Source of the DNA: UBA4744 sp963707435
GTDB taxonomy: Bacteria > Actinomycetota > Acidimicrobiia > Spongiisociales > UBA4744
Assembly (NCBI GenBank): GCA_963707435.1
Contig: CAVPPF010000007.1
Coordinates: 548,787 to 612,786, forward strand
Reading direction: 5' to 3'
DNA: 64,000 nucleotides
Shown: in pieces, positions 44,681 to 53,315 of the stretch
Layout of the letters: the number at the start of each line of letters is the position of its first letter
Numbering within the stretch: position 1 is the first letter of the stretch
Translations under genes and position numbers: made by a program
The notes under the pieces: generated by a model
Database searches by the model: none
What the model was told of the DNA's origin: nothing
What the model saw: the letters and a program-made list of their open reading frames with translations, nothing else

Positions 44681-45256
44681 ATGAGCACAACGACGATTGA
44701 CCCCCGGGTCGAGCGAACCCACAACCTCGTCCTCGATGCAACTGCCACACTCATCGGCGAGGTCGGGTTCGGCCGCACGTCGATCGAAGCGATTGCCGAA
44801 AGATCGGGAGTTGCCCGCTCGACGATCTACCGCCACTGGTCGGACCGCCTCGAGCTTCTGACCGCGGCCATCACCGGCAAGATCGCGCACATGGCGATAC
44901 CGGCTACCGGTGACCTCCGCCGCGATCTGCTCGCGGTTCTGGGTGAGTTGGCCGAACGCCTGGGATCTCCGGAGATCGGGCCCATGATGATCTCGCTGAT
45001 CGCCAAGGCACGCCGCGATCCTCAGATGAGGGCCGTGTACGAGCGTTTCGCCAGCGCACGGATGGAACAAGTTCGTTCCATCCTGGAACGGGCAGCCGAT
45101 CGCGGAGATCTGCCCGCGGGGCTCGATGCCAATCAGATGACGGAGGATCTCGTCGCCCCGCTGTTCTTCCGGGCGTTCATCCGGCTGGCTCCGCTCGATG
45201 AATCATTCCTCAAAGCCCACATTGATCGATGGATCGAGGCATACCGTGGCTCGTGA
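44681..45256 (+). CDS. TetR family transcriptional regulator
   Basis: 191 residues. N-terminal helix-turn-helix: ATATLIGEVGFGRTSIEAIAERSGVARSTIYRHWSDR, near residues 20-56, then a helical ligand domain. It probably represses its own leaderless promoter through the adjacent palindrome. Ligand unknown. Overlaps the next gene by 11 bases. Confidence 0.9.
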   Translation: MSTTTIDPRVERTHNLVLDATATLIGEVGFGRTSIEAIAERSGVARSTIYRHWSDRLELLTAAITGKIAHMAIPATGDLRRDLLAVLGELAERLGSPEIGPMMISLIAKARRDPQMRAVYERFASARMEQVRSILERAADRGDLPAGLDANQMTEDLVAPLFFRAFIRLAPLDESFLKAHIDRWIEAYRGS

Positions 45257-45692
45257 CGTCACCAAACCCGACACGACCCCCGAAATCGTCCTGGTCGGAC
45301 CGTTCCGGACGCGATCTCAAGCATCCCATGACCTCGGTTGCAGCGGGGAGTGCCTGCTCGACCGCGACGACGTCCTCCGTATCGGCGCCCGGCTGTCCCA
45401 GGAGGTGTATCCCGCCTTCCAGTTCGAGCATCACCAGGTGCGCGCGGATGTCGCGGCGGTCGTGCACACGATGCTGCAAAACAACGTGACCGGCGCCGTG
45501 ATCGCCGACTGGTTCGTCCACCCTCACCCCCATCTCGGGGGCGCAACCCCGCTCGAATGGCTCAATCACGGCAGACCCGGTGAGGATGTAGACGAGGCTG
45601 CTCGTCTTTCGATGTCCACACTGCAAGACGAAACGGCCGAGCTCAGAAGCCACAACCTCCCGTACCCGGGACACTACGGGCCGGATTCGTAG
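45246..45692 (+). CDS. MbcA/ParS/Xre-antitoxin-like toxin-binding domain protein
   Basis: 148 residues. The segment YPAFQFEHHQVRADVAAVV, then ADWFVHPHPHLGGATPLEWLNHG, matches the Xre/MbcA/ParS toxin-binding domain, preceded by an HTH-like stretch (TRSQASHDLGCS). The GTG start lies inside the tetR gene by 11 bases, so the genes are coupled. No RES-domain toxin follows; it may be an orphan or a regulator partner of TetR. Confidence 0.65.
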   Translation: MARDVTKPDTTPEIVLVGPFRTRSQASHDLGCSGECLLDRDDVLRIGARLSQEVYPAFQFEHHQVRADVAAVVHTMLQNNVTGAVIADWFVHPHPHLGGATPLEWLNHGRPGEDVDEAARLSMSTLQDETAELRSHNLPYPGHYGPDS

Positions 45693-45720
45693 ACATCGCA
45701 AGGGTGGAGGCACGGTGGGT

Positions 45721-46971
45721 CTATGGTGGTCGGCCGCTGGTGGTGTGCGTGAGGCCAAGCCGGCTATTCCAGAGATAGTCGCCGCCGGCCAACGGTCGGT
45801 AGGTCCAGCCGTGACGGTGCCGGACCACGTGGTCGTGCCGGCACGCCGGTGCCAGGTCCTGGGCGGCGGTACGCCCGGTGTGGGCCCATTCGATTCGGTG
45901 ATCCAGATCACAGCCTTGCGATGGCATGCGACAACCGGGAAAGACGCACTTCTGGTCGCGGATTTCAACGTGGCGCCGTTGCGAAGCTGTGGGACGGCGC
46001 CGCGTGGTGCCGTCCTGGAGCGGCATGCCAGTGTGGGGATCGGAGACGACAAAGCGCCATGTGCTGCCGTCCCGCTGCCGGTCGGCTACCTGTCGGGCAA
46101 TGTCGGCAACGACCGGTCCAAACCCGGCCAGCTCGCCGGGCGCGTCGGAGAGCCCGGCAAGCGTTGTGAGATCGACGCGAAGCTCTATCCCGCCGCCCCG
46201 TCTCGATCCCTGGTGGCGTCGACCTTCCAGGAGATCCAGGAAGACATCGGCTCGGAGTTGGTCCATGGTACGAGTCTCGCCGTCTCGCTTGAGTCGATGC
46301 GCCAACTGGTTGATCAAGGTGGTTGCCGATGCCACACGATCGGGGGGTAGTGCTATCCCGATGAGCCGGGCGGTTCCGTCCTCGGAGAGTTCCGCAATCA
46401 CTCTGCGCTCGGGAACCGCTTTCTCATAGCGAGCCGCGGCAGCGTCGGGATCTACCTCGATACAGAGCCGCTGGAGGCGCTCTTTCAATTGCCCGGTCGT
46501 CAGCTGCGGGGCACGATCGATGAGCTGCTCAACCACCCTGCGAGCGGTCGCCTGGTCGAGATGGCCGGTGCTGTTGACGATCGTCCAAACCCGATGCAGA
46601 TCGAGATCCCCTGCGGCGAAGGCCTCCCAAACACGGGGCAGCCGTTGACGAAGCGTGAGGGCTAGATCGAGCTCCATGTCTGCGGCGCGTCGCGTCAGGC
46701 GAAGAGCAGCACGGATCTCGGCAGCCGCACCCTCGGCCACCAGCGCTGGATCCTCCCCACCCTCGAGTTTTTCGATGGCATCAGCTACGGAGGCCATATC
46801 CGCATACATGTGGGCCAGGTAGTGAGACGCCATCCGCCGGCGGGCCCGCAACACCACAACCCTGTCGTGTCCCGACAACCGGTCCACATCGGTGGCAGCA
46901 AGGATTGCGGCCAGGATCGGACCCGGCTCCATCGCATCCAGATTCTGCGGAATCTCTTCTCTCTCGAACAT
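45721..46971 (-). CDS. DUF222/HNH endonuclease domain protein (13E12-like)
   Basis: 416 residues from the chosen start. The N-terminal DUF222 region (RVVVLRARRRMASHYLAHMYADMASV) and C-terminal HNH (CVFPGCRMPSQGCDLDHRIEWAHTG, then PACRHDH) match the mycobacterial 13E12 repeat family. The reading frame is open to 47046 with another ATG at 46989; the ATG at 46971 is preferred because TACGAT lies 7 bases upstream as a leaderless -10 box. A perfect SOS box sits on this start. A candidate mobile or damage-induced element. Confidence 0.75.
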   Translation of the reverse strand: MFEREEIPQNLDAMEPGPILAAILAATDVDRLSGHDRVVVLRARRRMASHYLAHMYADMASVADAIEKLEGGEDPALVAEGAAAEIRAALRLTRRAADMELDLALTLRQRLPRVWEAFAAGDLDLHRVWTIVNSTGHLDQATARRVVEQLIDRAPQLTTGQLKERLQRLCIEVDPDAAAARYEKAVPERRVIAELSEDGTARLIGIALPPDRVASATTLINQLAHRLKRDGETRTMDQLRADVFLDLLEGRRHQGSRRGGGIELRVDLTTLAGLSDAPGELAGFGPVVADIARQVADRQRDGSTWRFVVSDPHTGMPLQDGTTRRRPTASQRRHVEIRDQKCVFPGCRMPSQGCDLDHRIEWAHTGRTAAQDLAPACRHDHVVRHRHGWTYRPLAGGDYLWNSRLGLTHTTSGRPP

Positions 46972-46979
46972 ATGTTCGA
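46964..46979. promoter_or_regulatory. LexA/SOS box
   Basis: TCGAACATATGTTCGA, a perfect palindrome fitting the actinobacterial consensus TCGAAC-N4-GTTCGA. It overlaps the start codon and -10 of the HNH gene, so LexA binding would block it. Confidence 0.8.
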
Positions 46980-47118
46980 TCGTAGTCATTGGGTCCGACA
47001 GAAATCGGCGGTTGGTCCCGTAGTCCGGGGCTAGAGTCGCCGGCACTCGCCGGCTCGCTCAAGAGGCTGGGCAACCTCGACCGGGCAAAGCACCGGCAGG
47101 CGAAAAGGAGAGGACCCC

Positions 47119-47538
47119 ATGGACTACGAGGCCTACCGGCAAGCTCATTTCGTCGAACCGGCGCCGCAGCCACGATTCGGTCTTACCGGGCTCCACGGGT
47201 TCGCGCTCTTCGTACGTGACTACGAAGCCGCCATCGCGTACTACACGACCGTGCTCGGTCCCCCCGCTTACGTCGAAGGGGAATCGACGCAAGGCTGGCA
47301 GATCGGGACGAGCTGGCTGACCCTGTTTCCGTCGGAGTCGGGTAATCCGGAAAACGTGGAGGTCCATATCCTCATGGCGACACCCGCGGAGGCGGACCGT
47401 TTACACGGAGCTTTCATTGCGGCCGGCGGAACGGGTGAACCGCCGTCCGACCAGCTCATGTACGAACCGATCCGGTACTGCGCCGTGCGAGACCCGTTCG
47501 GAACCAACCTCCTGATCGTCGCTCGACTGCCTCGCTGA
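47119..47538 (+). CDS. VOC/glyoxalase family protein
   Basis: 139 residues. LTGLHGFALFVRDYEAAIAYYTTVLG and IRYCAVRDPFGTNLLIVARL are the two halves of a vicinal-oxygen-chelate module; metal ligands are not obvious beyond His and Glu at the strand ends. It may be a glyoxalase-like isomerase or a resistance protein. AAGGAGAGG precedes the ATG. Confidence 0.75.
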   Translation: MDYEAYRQAHFVEPAPQPRFGLTGLHGFALFVRDYEAAIAYYTTVLGPPAYVEGESTQGWQIGTSWLTLFPSESGNPENVEVHILMATPAEADRLHGAFIAAGGTGEPPSDQLMYEPIRYCAVRDPFGTNLLIVARLPR

Positions 47539-47624
47539 CAGGGAATCGTGGAGAGGCGCAGCCGACCCTCGCGTAGCTGCTGAGCAAGCATCTCGCGCCG
47601 GGCAACGCCGCGAAGCGATCGGGC

Positions 47625-48170
47625 CTAGCTGGCGTCGAACCACGAGCCGCACGTTGCCGAGAGGTTGCCCTCGGCGGTCTCACCGGTCCCCGAAAAAACG
47701 AAGGTAGCGCTCGCCGTGATTTCGTTGCCATTGACGTCGATGGTCAGAGTCTCCGACTGGGCCCGCCATTCCTCGTCGGCGGCAACGTCGTAGAGTTGGA
47801 GATAGGTGTCCGGATCCTCCCAGTTCACATACACCTGGACGTCCGGTGCGGAGAACGATCCGTTCTGGATCGCCGACACGTTCCACCTCGAATCGGGATG
47901 TCCTGCCGGAGCGTCGTAGTACGCGCACATTGCCTGTGCAAACGTCCACGTTTGGTCGCCAATCACCAGCGTGATGCCGGTATCCCCCGCCGCGGGCGCT
48001 TGGGACGTTGCCTCTGTGGGCGCATCTGCTGGTGCTGCGGTCGTCGCCACCGGTTCCGCCGTGGTGGCAACCGCGGGCTCAGAGGACTCGGGTTGACTCC
48101 CGTCGACCGTGTCCGTCCCCCCGCCACACGCGGCAAGGACCAGCACCAACGCCAAAGTGATCGATTTCAT
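47625..48170 (-). CDS. secreted lipoprotein with beta-sandwich look
   Basis: 181 residues. Lipobox LAAC (Cys15), an Ala/Thr/Pro linker to about 62, then ITLVIGDQTWTF, CAYYDAPAGH, and LTIDVNGNEITASATFVFSGTGETAEGNLSATC. The alternating strands resemble mycobacterial LpqH-type lipoproteins. Unrelated to the four-Cys array that follows, though adjacent. Confidence 0.7.
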   Translation of the reverse strand: MKSITLALVLVLAACGGGTDTVDGSQPESSEPAVATTAEPVATTAAPADAPTEATSQAPAAGDTGITLVIGDQTWTFAQAMCAYYDAPAGHPDSRWNVSAIQNGSFSAPDVQVYVNWEDPDTYLQLYDVAADEEWRAQSETLTIDVNGNEITASATFVFSGTGETAEGNLSATCGSWFDAS

Positions 48171-48600
48171 TGTCGCATCTCCCCCTTAAGGACTCCGACG
48201 GCCTTGAGCGACCACGCGCAAACAGCGTGACGGAACCCTACAGACCAAGAGCGAACAACGCGGGCCGAGTGAAGACTCCCGAAAAGTAAGACTTCGAAGC
48301 GGATCAGCATCTCCGCAACCCCTACGTCGAAGAATCGGCCGTGACCTCAGGCCATTCCGAGGTCACCATCGCCGGCGCCCCGAGAAACAACGTCACCCTC
48401 CAGGAGGTGGGCCTCACTGAAGGGTGGTCGACTACTGGTGTCGGAGGACCGACTTCAACCCCAAGTACACCTGACCCATGGCAGGCGTGGCTGGTCGCAG
48501 TATGATCCGCTGGCGCCCTAGATCCACCCGATGACCACGGCGCTGGTTGACGTCGACCACGAACGAGACGGCATCGTCGGTTGTAGCTCCGTTTCAAGTG
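48171..48600. other. 430-base gap, no gene seen
   Basis: Between the LpqH-like lipoprotein and the first array lipoprotein. Open frames here have no start context or recognisable motifs. It may hold the transcription end of the array. Confidence 0.4.
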
Positions 48601-49080
48601 TCAGTCGGAGTAGTCGCTCGGTTGAGGACAGAGCCGGTTGGCACGTTGCCAATCGGTGTCCGACAGGTTCCGATCGTGTGCGATCACATCGTATGGATGC
48701 CATGCCCCGCCATCGGACTCGATGAAGACCTGCAGGGAGGGAGGAGCCGATGTCTCGAAACCCTCTCTCGCTAGACACTCCGCGGTCTCCACGTAAGCCT
48801 TGAATAACCTCTCATAGTCGGCGTCCAACACGGTCGGCTTCTCTGCGCCGGTATCCAGGCCCGCGCCCGACATGCACTCCTCCAGTGTCTCTTGGAATAC
48901 CTCTTTTTGGTCAGTGGGGTACACACCGGCCAATGCGCCGTCGGCAGGATCAATGGTCGCGTCAAAGCCGCGCTCCTTCATACAGGATACGACTGGTTGC
49001 AGGGGGCTCACGTCCCCTAATGGGGGCGTTGTGGAGTCGATCTCTGCACTGCTAACGCAAGCAGTAACCACCGTTGCCAA
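48601..49080 (-). CDS. array lipoprotein A (four-Cys family)
   Basis: 159 codons from a TTG at 49080. CMKERGF, EECMSGAGL, CLAREGFETSAPPSLQVFIE, AWHPYDV and LCPQP give the full family pattern. The hydrophobic signal segment and lipobox (VVTAC) continue upstream in frame to about 49126 with no standard start, while the best RBS-start pair (AAGGAGG then GTG) is one base out of frame. A frameshift at the 5' end or an unusual start is likely. Confidence 0.65.
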   Translation of the reverse strand: MATVVTACVSSAEIDSTTPPLGDVSPLQPVVSCMKERGFDATIDPADGALAGVYPTDQKEVFQETLEECMSGAGLDTGAEKPTVLDADYERLFKAYVETAECLAREGFETSAPPSLQVFIESDGGAWHPYDVIAHDRNLSDTDWQRANRLCPQPSDYSD

Positions 49081-49126
49081 AAACGCTCCTGCAAGTGCAA
49101 TACGACTGGTCGAAATCTCGTCACGC

Positions 49127-49484
49127 AGGCTCCGTCCTCCTTGATTCGTTGTACGGCCAAATCCTTAGCTGTTCGTCTATCGGCTTGCCGAGAACGCCCT
49201 CATTGTTTGTTTCCTCTATGCGTTGTTTGCCGATTCGCCAGATCGGGTTCCCGAGACATGCGTCTCAGTCCGTGGTCGACACACATGCCAGCAGCCCCCG
49301 ATACCCTGACGATTCCAACGTGATCGCCGAACGCGCGATGAGCCGGGAGGGAGAGCGACAGCGCGGACAACAAGAAGGGTGGCAATGGCGAAGCTGAACG
49401 GCAGGCTCGGTGGGGCGGAGACCACCGCAAACACACGGAACCCCAGGGAGGCGTCGTTGGCGGTTCCGTGAGGCCGAATGCCCG
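49127..49484. other. 358-base gap upstream of lipoprotein A
   Basis: No gene supported. A short minus-strand frame with a signal-peptide-like stretch (LPFSFAIATLLVVRAVAL) near 49340-49400 could be a remnant of a secreted-peptide gene, but no mature part can be followed. Confidence 0.35.
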
Positions 49485-49823
49485 TCAGAGTTCGAGCAGA
49501 AAACGAAGTGCCCGCCCGATCTCGAAGATCACAGAAGGTCCGACCTGCCCGAGACGGGCGATCATCCGCCGCTCGGAAACCGACTTGAAGTCCTCGCATT
49601 TCGCATAGCTCACCGCCTCCAATCCAGAATCTTGGGGGTCGATCTCGATGTGCGACGGGAGGTCCCGATAAGTGGTTGTACATGGGACGACCATAACCAC
49701 CCCGGCCGAACTCTCGTTGAGCGCATCGGCCGAAACCACCACGGCCGGGCGCCGACCCGACTGTTCCCGTCCAACCGGCTCCCCGAAATCAACCAGCCAG
49801 ATCTCGCCTCGCCGCGGCGTCAT
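49485..49823 (-). CDS. MazF/PemK-like toxin
   Basis: 112 residues. RRGEIWLVDFGEPVGREQSGRRPAVVVS, then VVPCTTTYRDLPSHIEI, and VSYAKCEDFKSVSERRM, are the MazF endoribonuclease fold with its conserved Arg and Thr/Ser. It cleaves mRNA when free. Start overlaps the antitoxin stop by one base (TGATG). It splits the lipoprotein array. Confidence 0.85.
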   Translation of the reverse strand: MTPRRGEIWLVDFGEPVGREQSGRRPAVVVSADALNESSAGVVMVVPCTTTYRDLPSHIEIDPQDSGLEAVSYAKCEDFKSVSERRMIARLGQVGPSVIFEIGRALRFLLEL

Positions 49824-50059
49824 CAGGACCGATCACTAGCAGCGCCGTGTTCCACCGCCCGCTCCGTCTCGATTTCGCCCCACGCCGCCTCGTCATGGCG
49901 GAGAACGTCGAACCGCTCGTTCATTTGATCGAAGAAGAGGCGACGCTCCAGTGCATCGGCTGCCTCATCCAACAGCTGGGTCATCGGACGTCCGGTCGAA
50001 TCCGCCAGCCTCGCAAACCGATCACGGGTACTCTCGCTCACTCTGATAGTGGTACTCAT
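49823..50059 (-). CDS. RHH-type antitoxin
   Basis: 78 residues. TTIRVSESTRDRFARLADSTGRPMTQLLDEA is a ribbon-helix-helix DNA-binding domain; the acidic C-terminal half (FFDQMNERFDVLRHDEAAWGE) should bind the toxin. Standard antitoxin-first order with the MazF-like gene. The complex would repress the promoter just upstream (50060-50164). Confidence 0.8.
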   Translation of the reverse strand: MSTTIRVSESTRDRFARLADSTGRPMTQLLDEAADALERRLFFDQMNERFDVLRHDEAAWGEIETERAVEHGAASDRS

Positions 50060-50164
50060 AGGCTGAGTATACCCGACAGTAGACTGATATGTCTACATAG
50101 TTGCTGATTGTCGACAACCTGCGGGTTTCCCTCAGGACGTCAGTGGGTTGACAACGCGTTTCAT

Positions 50165-50812
50165 TCACGGTTGTGGGCATTCCTCTTGAATACGGTCCTG
50201 CTCTTGTTGGGTCAGTTGCCCCCACTCCAACAGTGCATATGGGTGCCACCCGCCCGCATCGCCGGATGGGTAGGCGTCAAGGTATGCGTCCAACGAAGGG
50301 GGGTCCGGGACCACGTAGCCGAGGCCCGCGAGGCAGGACTGCAGCTCCACAAGGGCGTAGTACCCCTTGATCACATCCTCCCGGGTTGGCTCGGCAATCT
50401 GGAGCCCGTTCTCGTCCCGGCAGGTTCGAACGTCCTCTAGGAAAATCACCTCCTGTTCATCGGGTAGGTCAGGGACGTCGATGGCGGAGGAGTCCTTCTG
50501 GTCCAATTCGACGGGCCAGCCGCGCTCCTGCAGGCATAACGCCAAGAGGTTCGTCCGCTCCTCTTGACTGAGGTCGGCGGCTCGAACTGACCGCGTCGGT
50601 GCCACCATGGGCTCGGTCGTAACCGAAGACCCGGGACCCCCGGAAGTAGCCACTGGCGGTCGCACGCCCGTTGTGGAAGGGCTGGCATCGCCTGTCGAGT
50701 CTGCGGGAATTGAACAGGAGACAACCGCCGTAGCAATGACCGTCACCAATGTGAGCCAACCGGAGCTGGGTCGACTGAGACGACGAAGGCGGGACGGCTT
50801 CACAGAGCGCAC
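50165..50812 (-). CDS. array lipoprotein D (four-Cys family)
   Basis: 215 residues. Signal peptide with lipobox VVSC (Cys33), Thr/Ser linker, then CLQERGW, RTCRDENGL, CLAGLGYVVPDPPSLDAYLD, GGWHPYALL and ECPQP at the very end: a clean full-length member. GTG at 50812 has GGAG 8 bases upstream. Confidence 0.75.
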   Translation of the reverse strand: MRSVKPSRLRRLSRPSSGWLTLVTVIATAVVSCSIPADSTGDASPSTTGVRPPVATSGGPGSSVTTEPMVAPTRSVRAADLSQEERTNLLALCLQERGWPVELDQKDSSAIDVPDLPDEQEVIFLEDVRTCRDENGLQIAEPTREDVIKGYYALVELQSCLAGLGYVVPDPPSLDAYLDAYPSGDAGGWHPYALLEWGQLTQQEQDRIQEECPQP

Positions 50813-50924
50813 AAAGAAGTCTCCATATTCGCCGCCGACCCATTGACATCCCGATTCCAAAGCCTTGGGTAGAGATCCCAATGCACTTTCGCGAGGTAAT
50901 GGTGTCTTCGGCAAGGAGGTGTCA

Positions 50925-51611
50925 TCAGTTATCGAACTCCCAACCCGGCCGGAATCGCAAAGGGCAACCGTCCAGCTCCAACCCACTATGGATCACCGAT
51001 GCCGGCAACGAATCCACTGGTTGCCAAGCGTAGGGCCACTGTTCGATCCAGACTTCGAACGAGGGGGCCTCTTCGATGGTCCATCCGACATCCTCAAGGC
51101 ACGTGGCCGCCTTGAGGAAGAACTCGTACCGCTCCCGCAGCTCCTCGGAGTCAAGCGGCCGATAGGCCGGCAAATTCAACCCCGCCAAGCAGGCTTCCTG
51201 CACCCTCGCTAGGCGCTCGGACTCCTCCACCGTGAGCTGACCTTCCATCTCCATGCCTTCTCGGTCATCGAAGAACGCCGGGAACCCTTGATCGCGAAAA
51301 CACGCCACCAGCCCCTTCATGATCTCCACGTCATCGATCTCGTTTGGCTCCAATCCCGAGAAGTCACCAAACCCGGTGATGGGCTGGATTTCCCCTGTTG
51401 AGTCATATATGTCGGTTTCTCCGAGACTGGTTTCTGTTTGCGGTTCATTTGGGATTGAGGTGGTGGAAGAGGTTAGATCGGGTCCAACGGTCACCCCAGT
51501 GCCGGTCGTAGAGTCACTGCCTGAACCGGGACCGCACCCAGCGACCAGGACACCGAGGATCAGCACGCAAACCAAACGGACCGACACCGCGGGCGATTGT
51601 GAATGGATCAT
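50925..51611 (-). CDS. array lipoprotein E (four-Cys family, GYGDFSG-like)
   Basis: 228 residues. Lipobox LVAGC (Cys26), a Ser/Thr linker, ITGFGDFSGLEPNEID, CFRDQGF, ACLAGL, CLEDVGWTIEEAPSFEVWIE, AWQPVDS, and a divergent end with DGCPLRF in place of CPQ. The frame is open further upstream to 51854; the ATG at 51611 directly precedes the signal peptide. Confidence 0.72.
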   Translation of the reverse strand: MIHSQSPAVSVRLVCVLILGVLVAGCGPGSGSDSTTGTGVTVGPDLTSSTTSIPNEPQTETSLGETDIYDSTGEIQPITGFGDFSGLEPNEIDDVEIMKGLVACFRDQGFPAFFDDREGMEMEGQLTVEESERLARVQEACLAGLNLPAYRPLDSEELRERYEFFLKAATCLEDVGWTIEEAPSFEVWIEQWPYAWQPVDSLPASVIHSGLELDGCPLRFRPGWEFDN

Positions 51612-51932
51612 TCCTCTGTCAGCCCGCCCAGACCTTCCCTCGGCTGTCGGTGTCAAACCTTCTCCCCTGGTCATTGCACTCCCCGCGGGGACGACACCTC
51701 CTCCGGTTTTTGCCGTCCTTCCTTTGCTCGTTGTTTGCCGTTGACCGCGAGGGAGTTCCCGGCCAACCTGCAGGTCGTGTCGCACCGCCAGGTAGCCTCC
51801 CGCTCCGGACATGGTTGTCGCTTGACTCGGGAACGCCTCATGGTTTGGCTTCATGGCTACCTCCGATCGGTCAGAACACCCGAAGTCTTATACCTTGTGT
51901 GTTGAAGCAGCGGCGGATTCGTTTCTTGGTGT
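51612..51932. other. 321-base gap, no gene seen
   Basis: Between lipoproteins E and F. The minus-strand frame is open through most of it but has a basic, low-complexity composition and no recognisable motif. Confidence 0.35.
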
Positions 51933-52504
51933 TCATGAGGTCGCGAGCCAGGTGGGCTTGTCTCTATCACGGCATTCCTTGATGTCGAGGTCGGTGGGGA
52001 ATATGCCTTGTTCGACGAGCGATGAAACTGGGTCGAAGGAGCTTTGAGGTCGGTGGAGTACCGCTCGAATGAGGGGACGTCGATATGGGGGTAGCCGCGT
52101 TCTTCCAGGCAGGCTGCTTGGGCGAGGTCGTTTTCGTACATGCTGTGGAGCTGCTCGTCGTTTAGTGGTGGTGGATCCTCCAGGTACGACGGGTCGATCG
52201 CCCGTTCACACTCGATCCGTGCATTCTCCACCGTTTCCCGGTTCTCTTGACTGGTGAAGTCGGCTTCGATGAATATCGTGCCGTCTGCCCCGGCTGTGGC
52301 TGCCCATCCCTGTTCTCGTAGGCATTCGGCGACTCAGGGAAAGAACTCGTCGGGGAGCATGCTGACTGGTGGCCATCGGGGTATTGTCTCCCCGTTGGCC
52401 ACCGTCACTGGAACATCTGAGTCCCGCTTGCTGCCTGCGCCTGATGCACAGCCCGAAGCGAGAGTCACCAACACCACTACACCTGTGATTGTTCGGCTGA
52501 TCAT
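51933..52504 (-). pseudogene. array lipoprotein F, broken
   Basis: An ATG at 52504 starts a signal peptide with lipobox (LASGC); an in-frame TGA at 52334-52336 sits just before VAECLREQGW. The downstream part has ECERAIDP, CLEERGYPHIDVPSFERY, then a frameshift near 52040 into a frame ending with KECRDRDKPTWLATS. So one nonsense and one frameshift lesion. The remaining family pattern is otherwise complete. Confidence 0.75.
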
Positions 52505-53248
52505 GTTGAGTGTTCCGAACGTCGTTACTCTCCGAGAGTACCAACCCGAATCGGCAGAACCTTGGGACCCTCGAAACCAAGTTCGCGGGTTGTTCCGCCC
52601 TTCCAGGTCCCGACAGCATGCCTGATGGTTACACATGTCGGCTGGGGTTTGTCCCGGCGCGCCAAGACTTTCACTCCTCACGGCGCCAAGGGCGGGTTGC
52701 GAGCGCGCATCTAACGCCTGATAGTGCTCAAGGGAAATATCGAAGGGGGGCTGGAGTAGATCAAAGGGATCCCAATTTGCGCCACCGTTGTCGACAAAGG
52801 ACTCCACGGTGGGTTGGGTTGGAACTTCATAACCGGCCCTGGAAATGCATTCCGCTGCCTGCAGTAGGTGCTCGTACCTCGCCTCCAGGTCTTCTTTGCT
52901 TGGTAGGTCGGATCCTTGTGGCGGGAAGTACCGCAGCGTGCAGTTATCCACGGCGGCGTTGAAAACCTCTTCCTGTTCGGGCGGGACTTCGGTGACCAGT
53001 GCGGTTCCTTCCATGCGGACATTGAAACCCCTATCGCGGAGGCAGTCGGCGATAAGCTGTGACGTGTCCGGGCCGGATAGCGGTCCGGTTTCGGTTTGGT
53101 GAATTGAGACGGGCGTTTCGAGGGTCACAACGGAGTTTGTGACAGAGTTTGCACTTGTCGTTGCCCCAGATCCACCGGCCGTCGTGCAACCGGCGATCGA
53201 AGCGATCACGGCGAACCCGAGCATGCTGGTCCTCCAGGTTCGCAACAT
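52334..53248 (-). CDS. array lipoprotein G, running into the signal peptide of F
   Basis: Starts at ATG 53248: lipobox SIAGC (Cys21), CLRDRGF, DNCTLRYF, CISRAGYEVPTQPTVESFVD, NWDPFDLL. The usual CPQ ending is missing; the frame reads on through about 60 unrelated residues and then, in frame, through the start and signal peptide of gene F to the TGA at 52334. A frameshift near the 3' end of G, or loss of its stop, is the simplest reading. The functional part probably ends near 52700. Confidence 0.65.
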   Translation of the reverse strand: MLRTWRTSMLGFAVIASIAGCTTAGGSGATTSANSVTNSVVTLETPVSIHQTETGPLSGPDTSQLIADCLRDRGFNVRMEGTALVTEVPPEQEEVFNAAVDNCTLRYFPPQGSDLPSKEDLEARYEHLLQAAECISRAGYEVPTQPTVESFVDNGGANWDPFDLLQPPFDISLEHYQALDARSQPALGAVRSESLGAPGQTPADMCNHQACCRDLEGRNNPRTWFRGSQGSADSGWYSRRVTTFGTLNMISRTITGVVVLVTLASGCASGAGSKRDSDVPVTVANGETIPRWPPVSMLPDEFFP

Positions 53249-53315
53249 CAGCTCCCGTGTCTGGTTGGCGTCCTTCGCGGATCCAGATCGGTGAAGTAGG
53301 TCTGCGGTCACGGTG

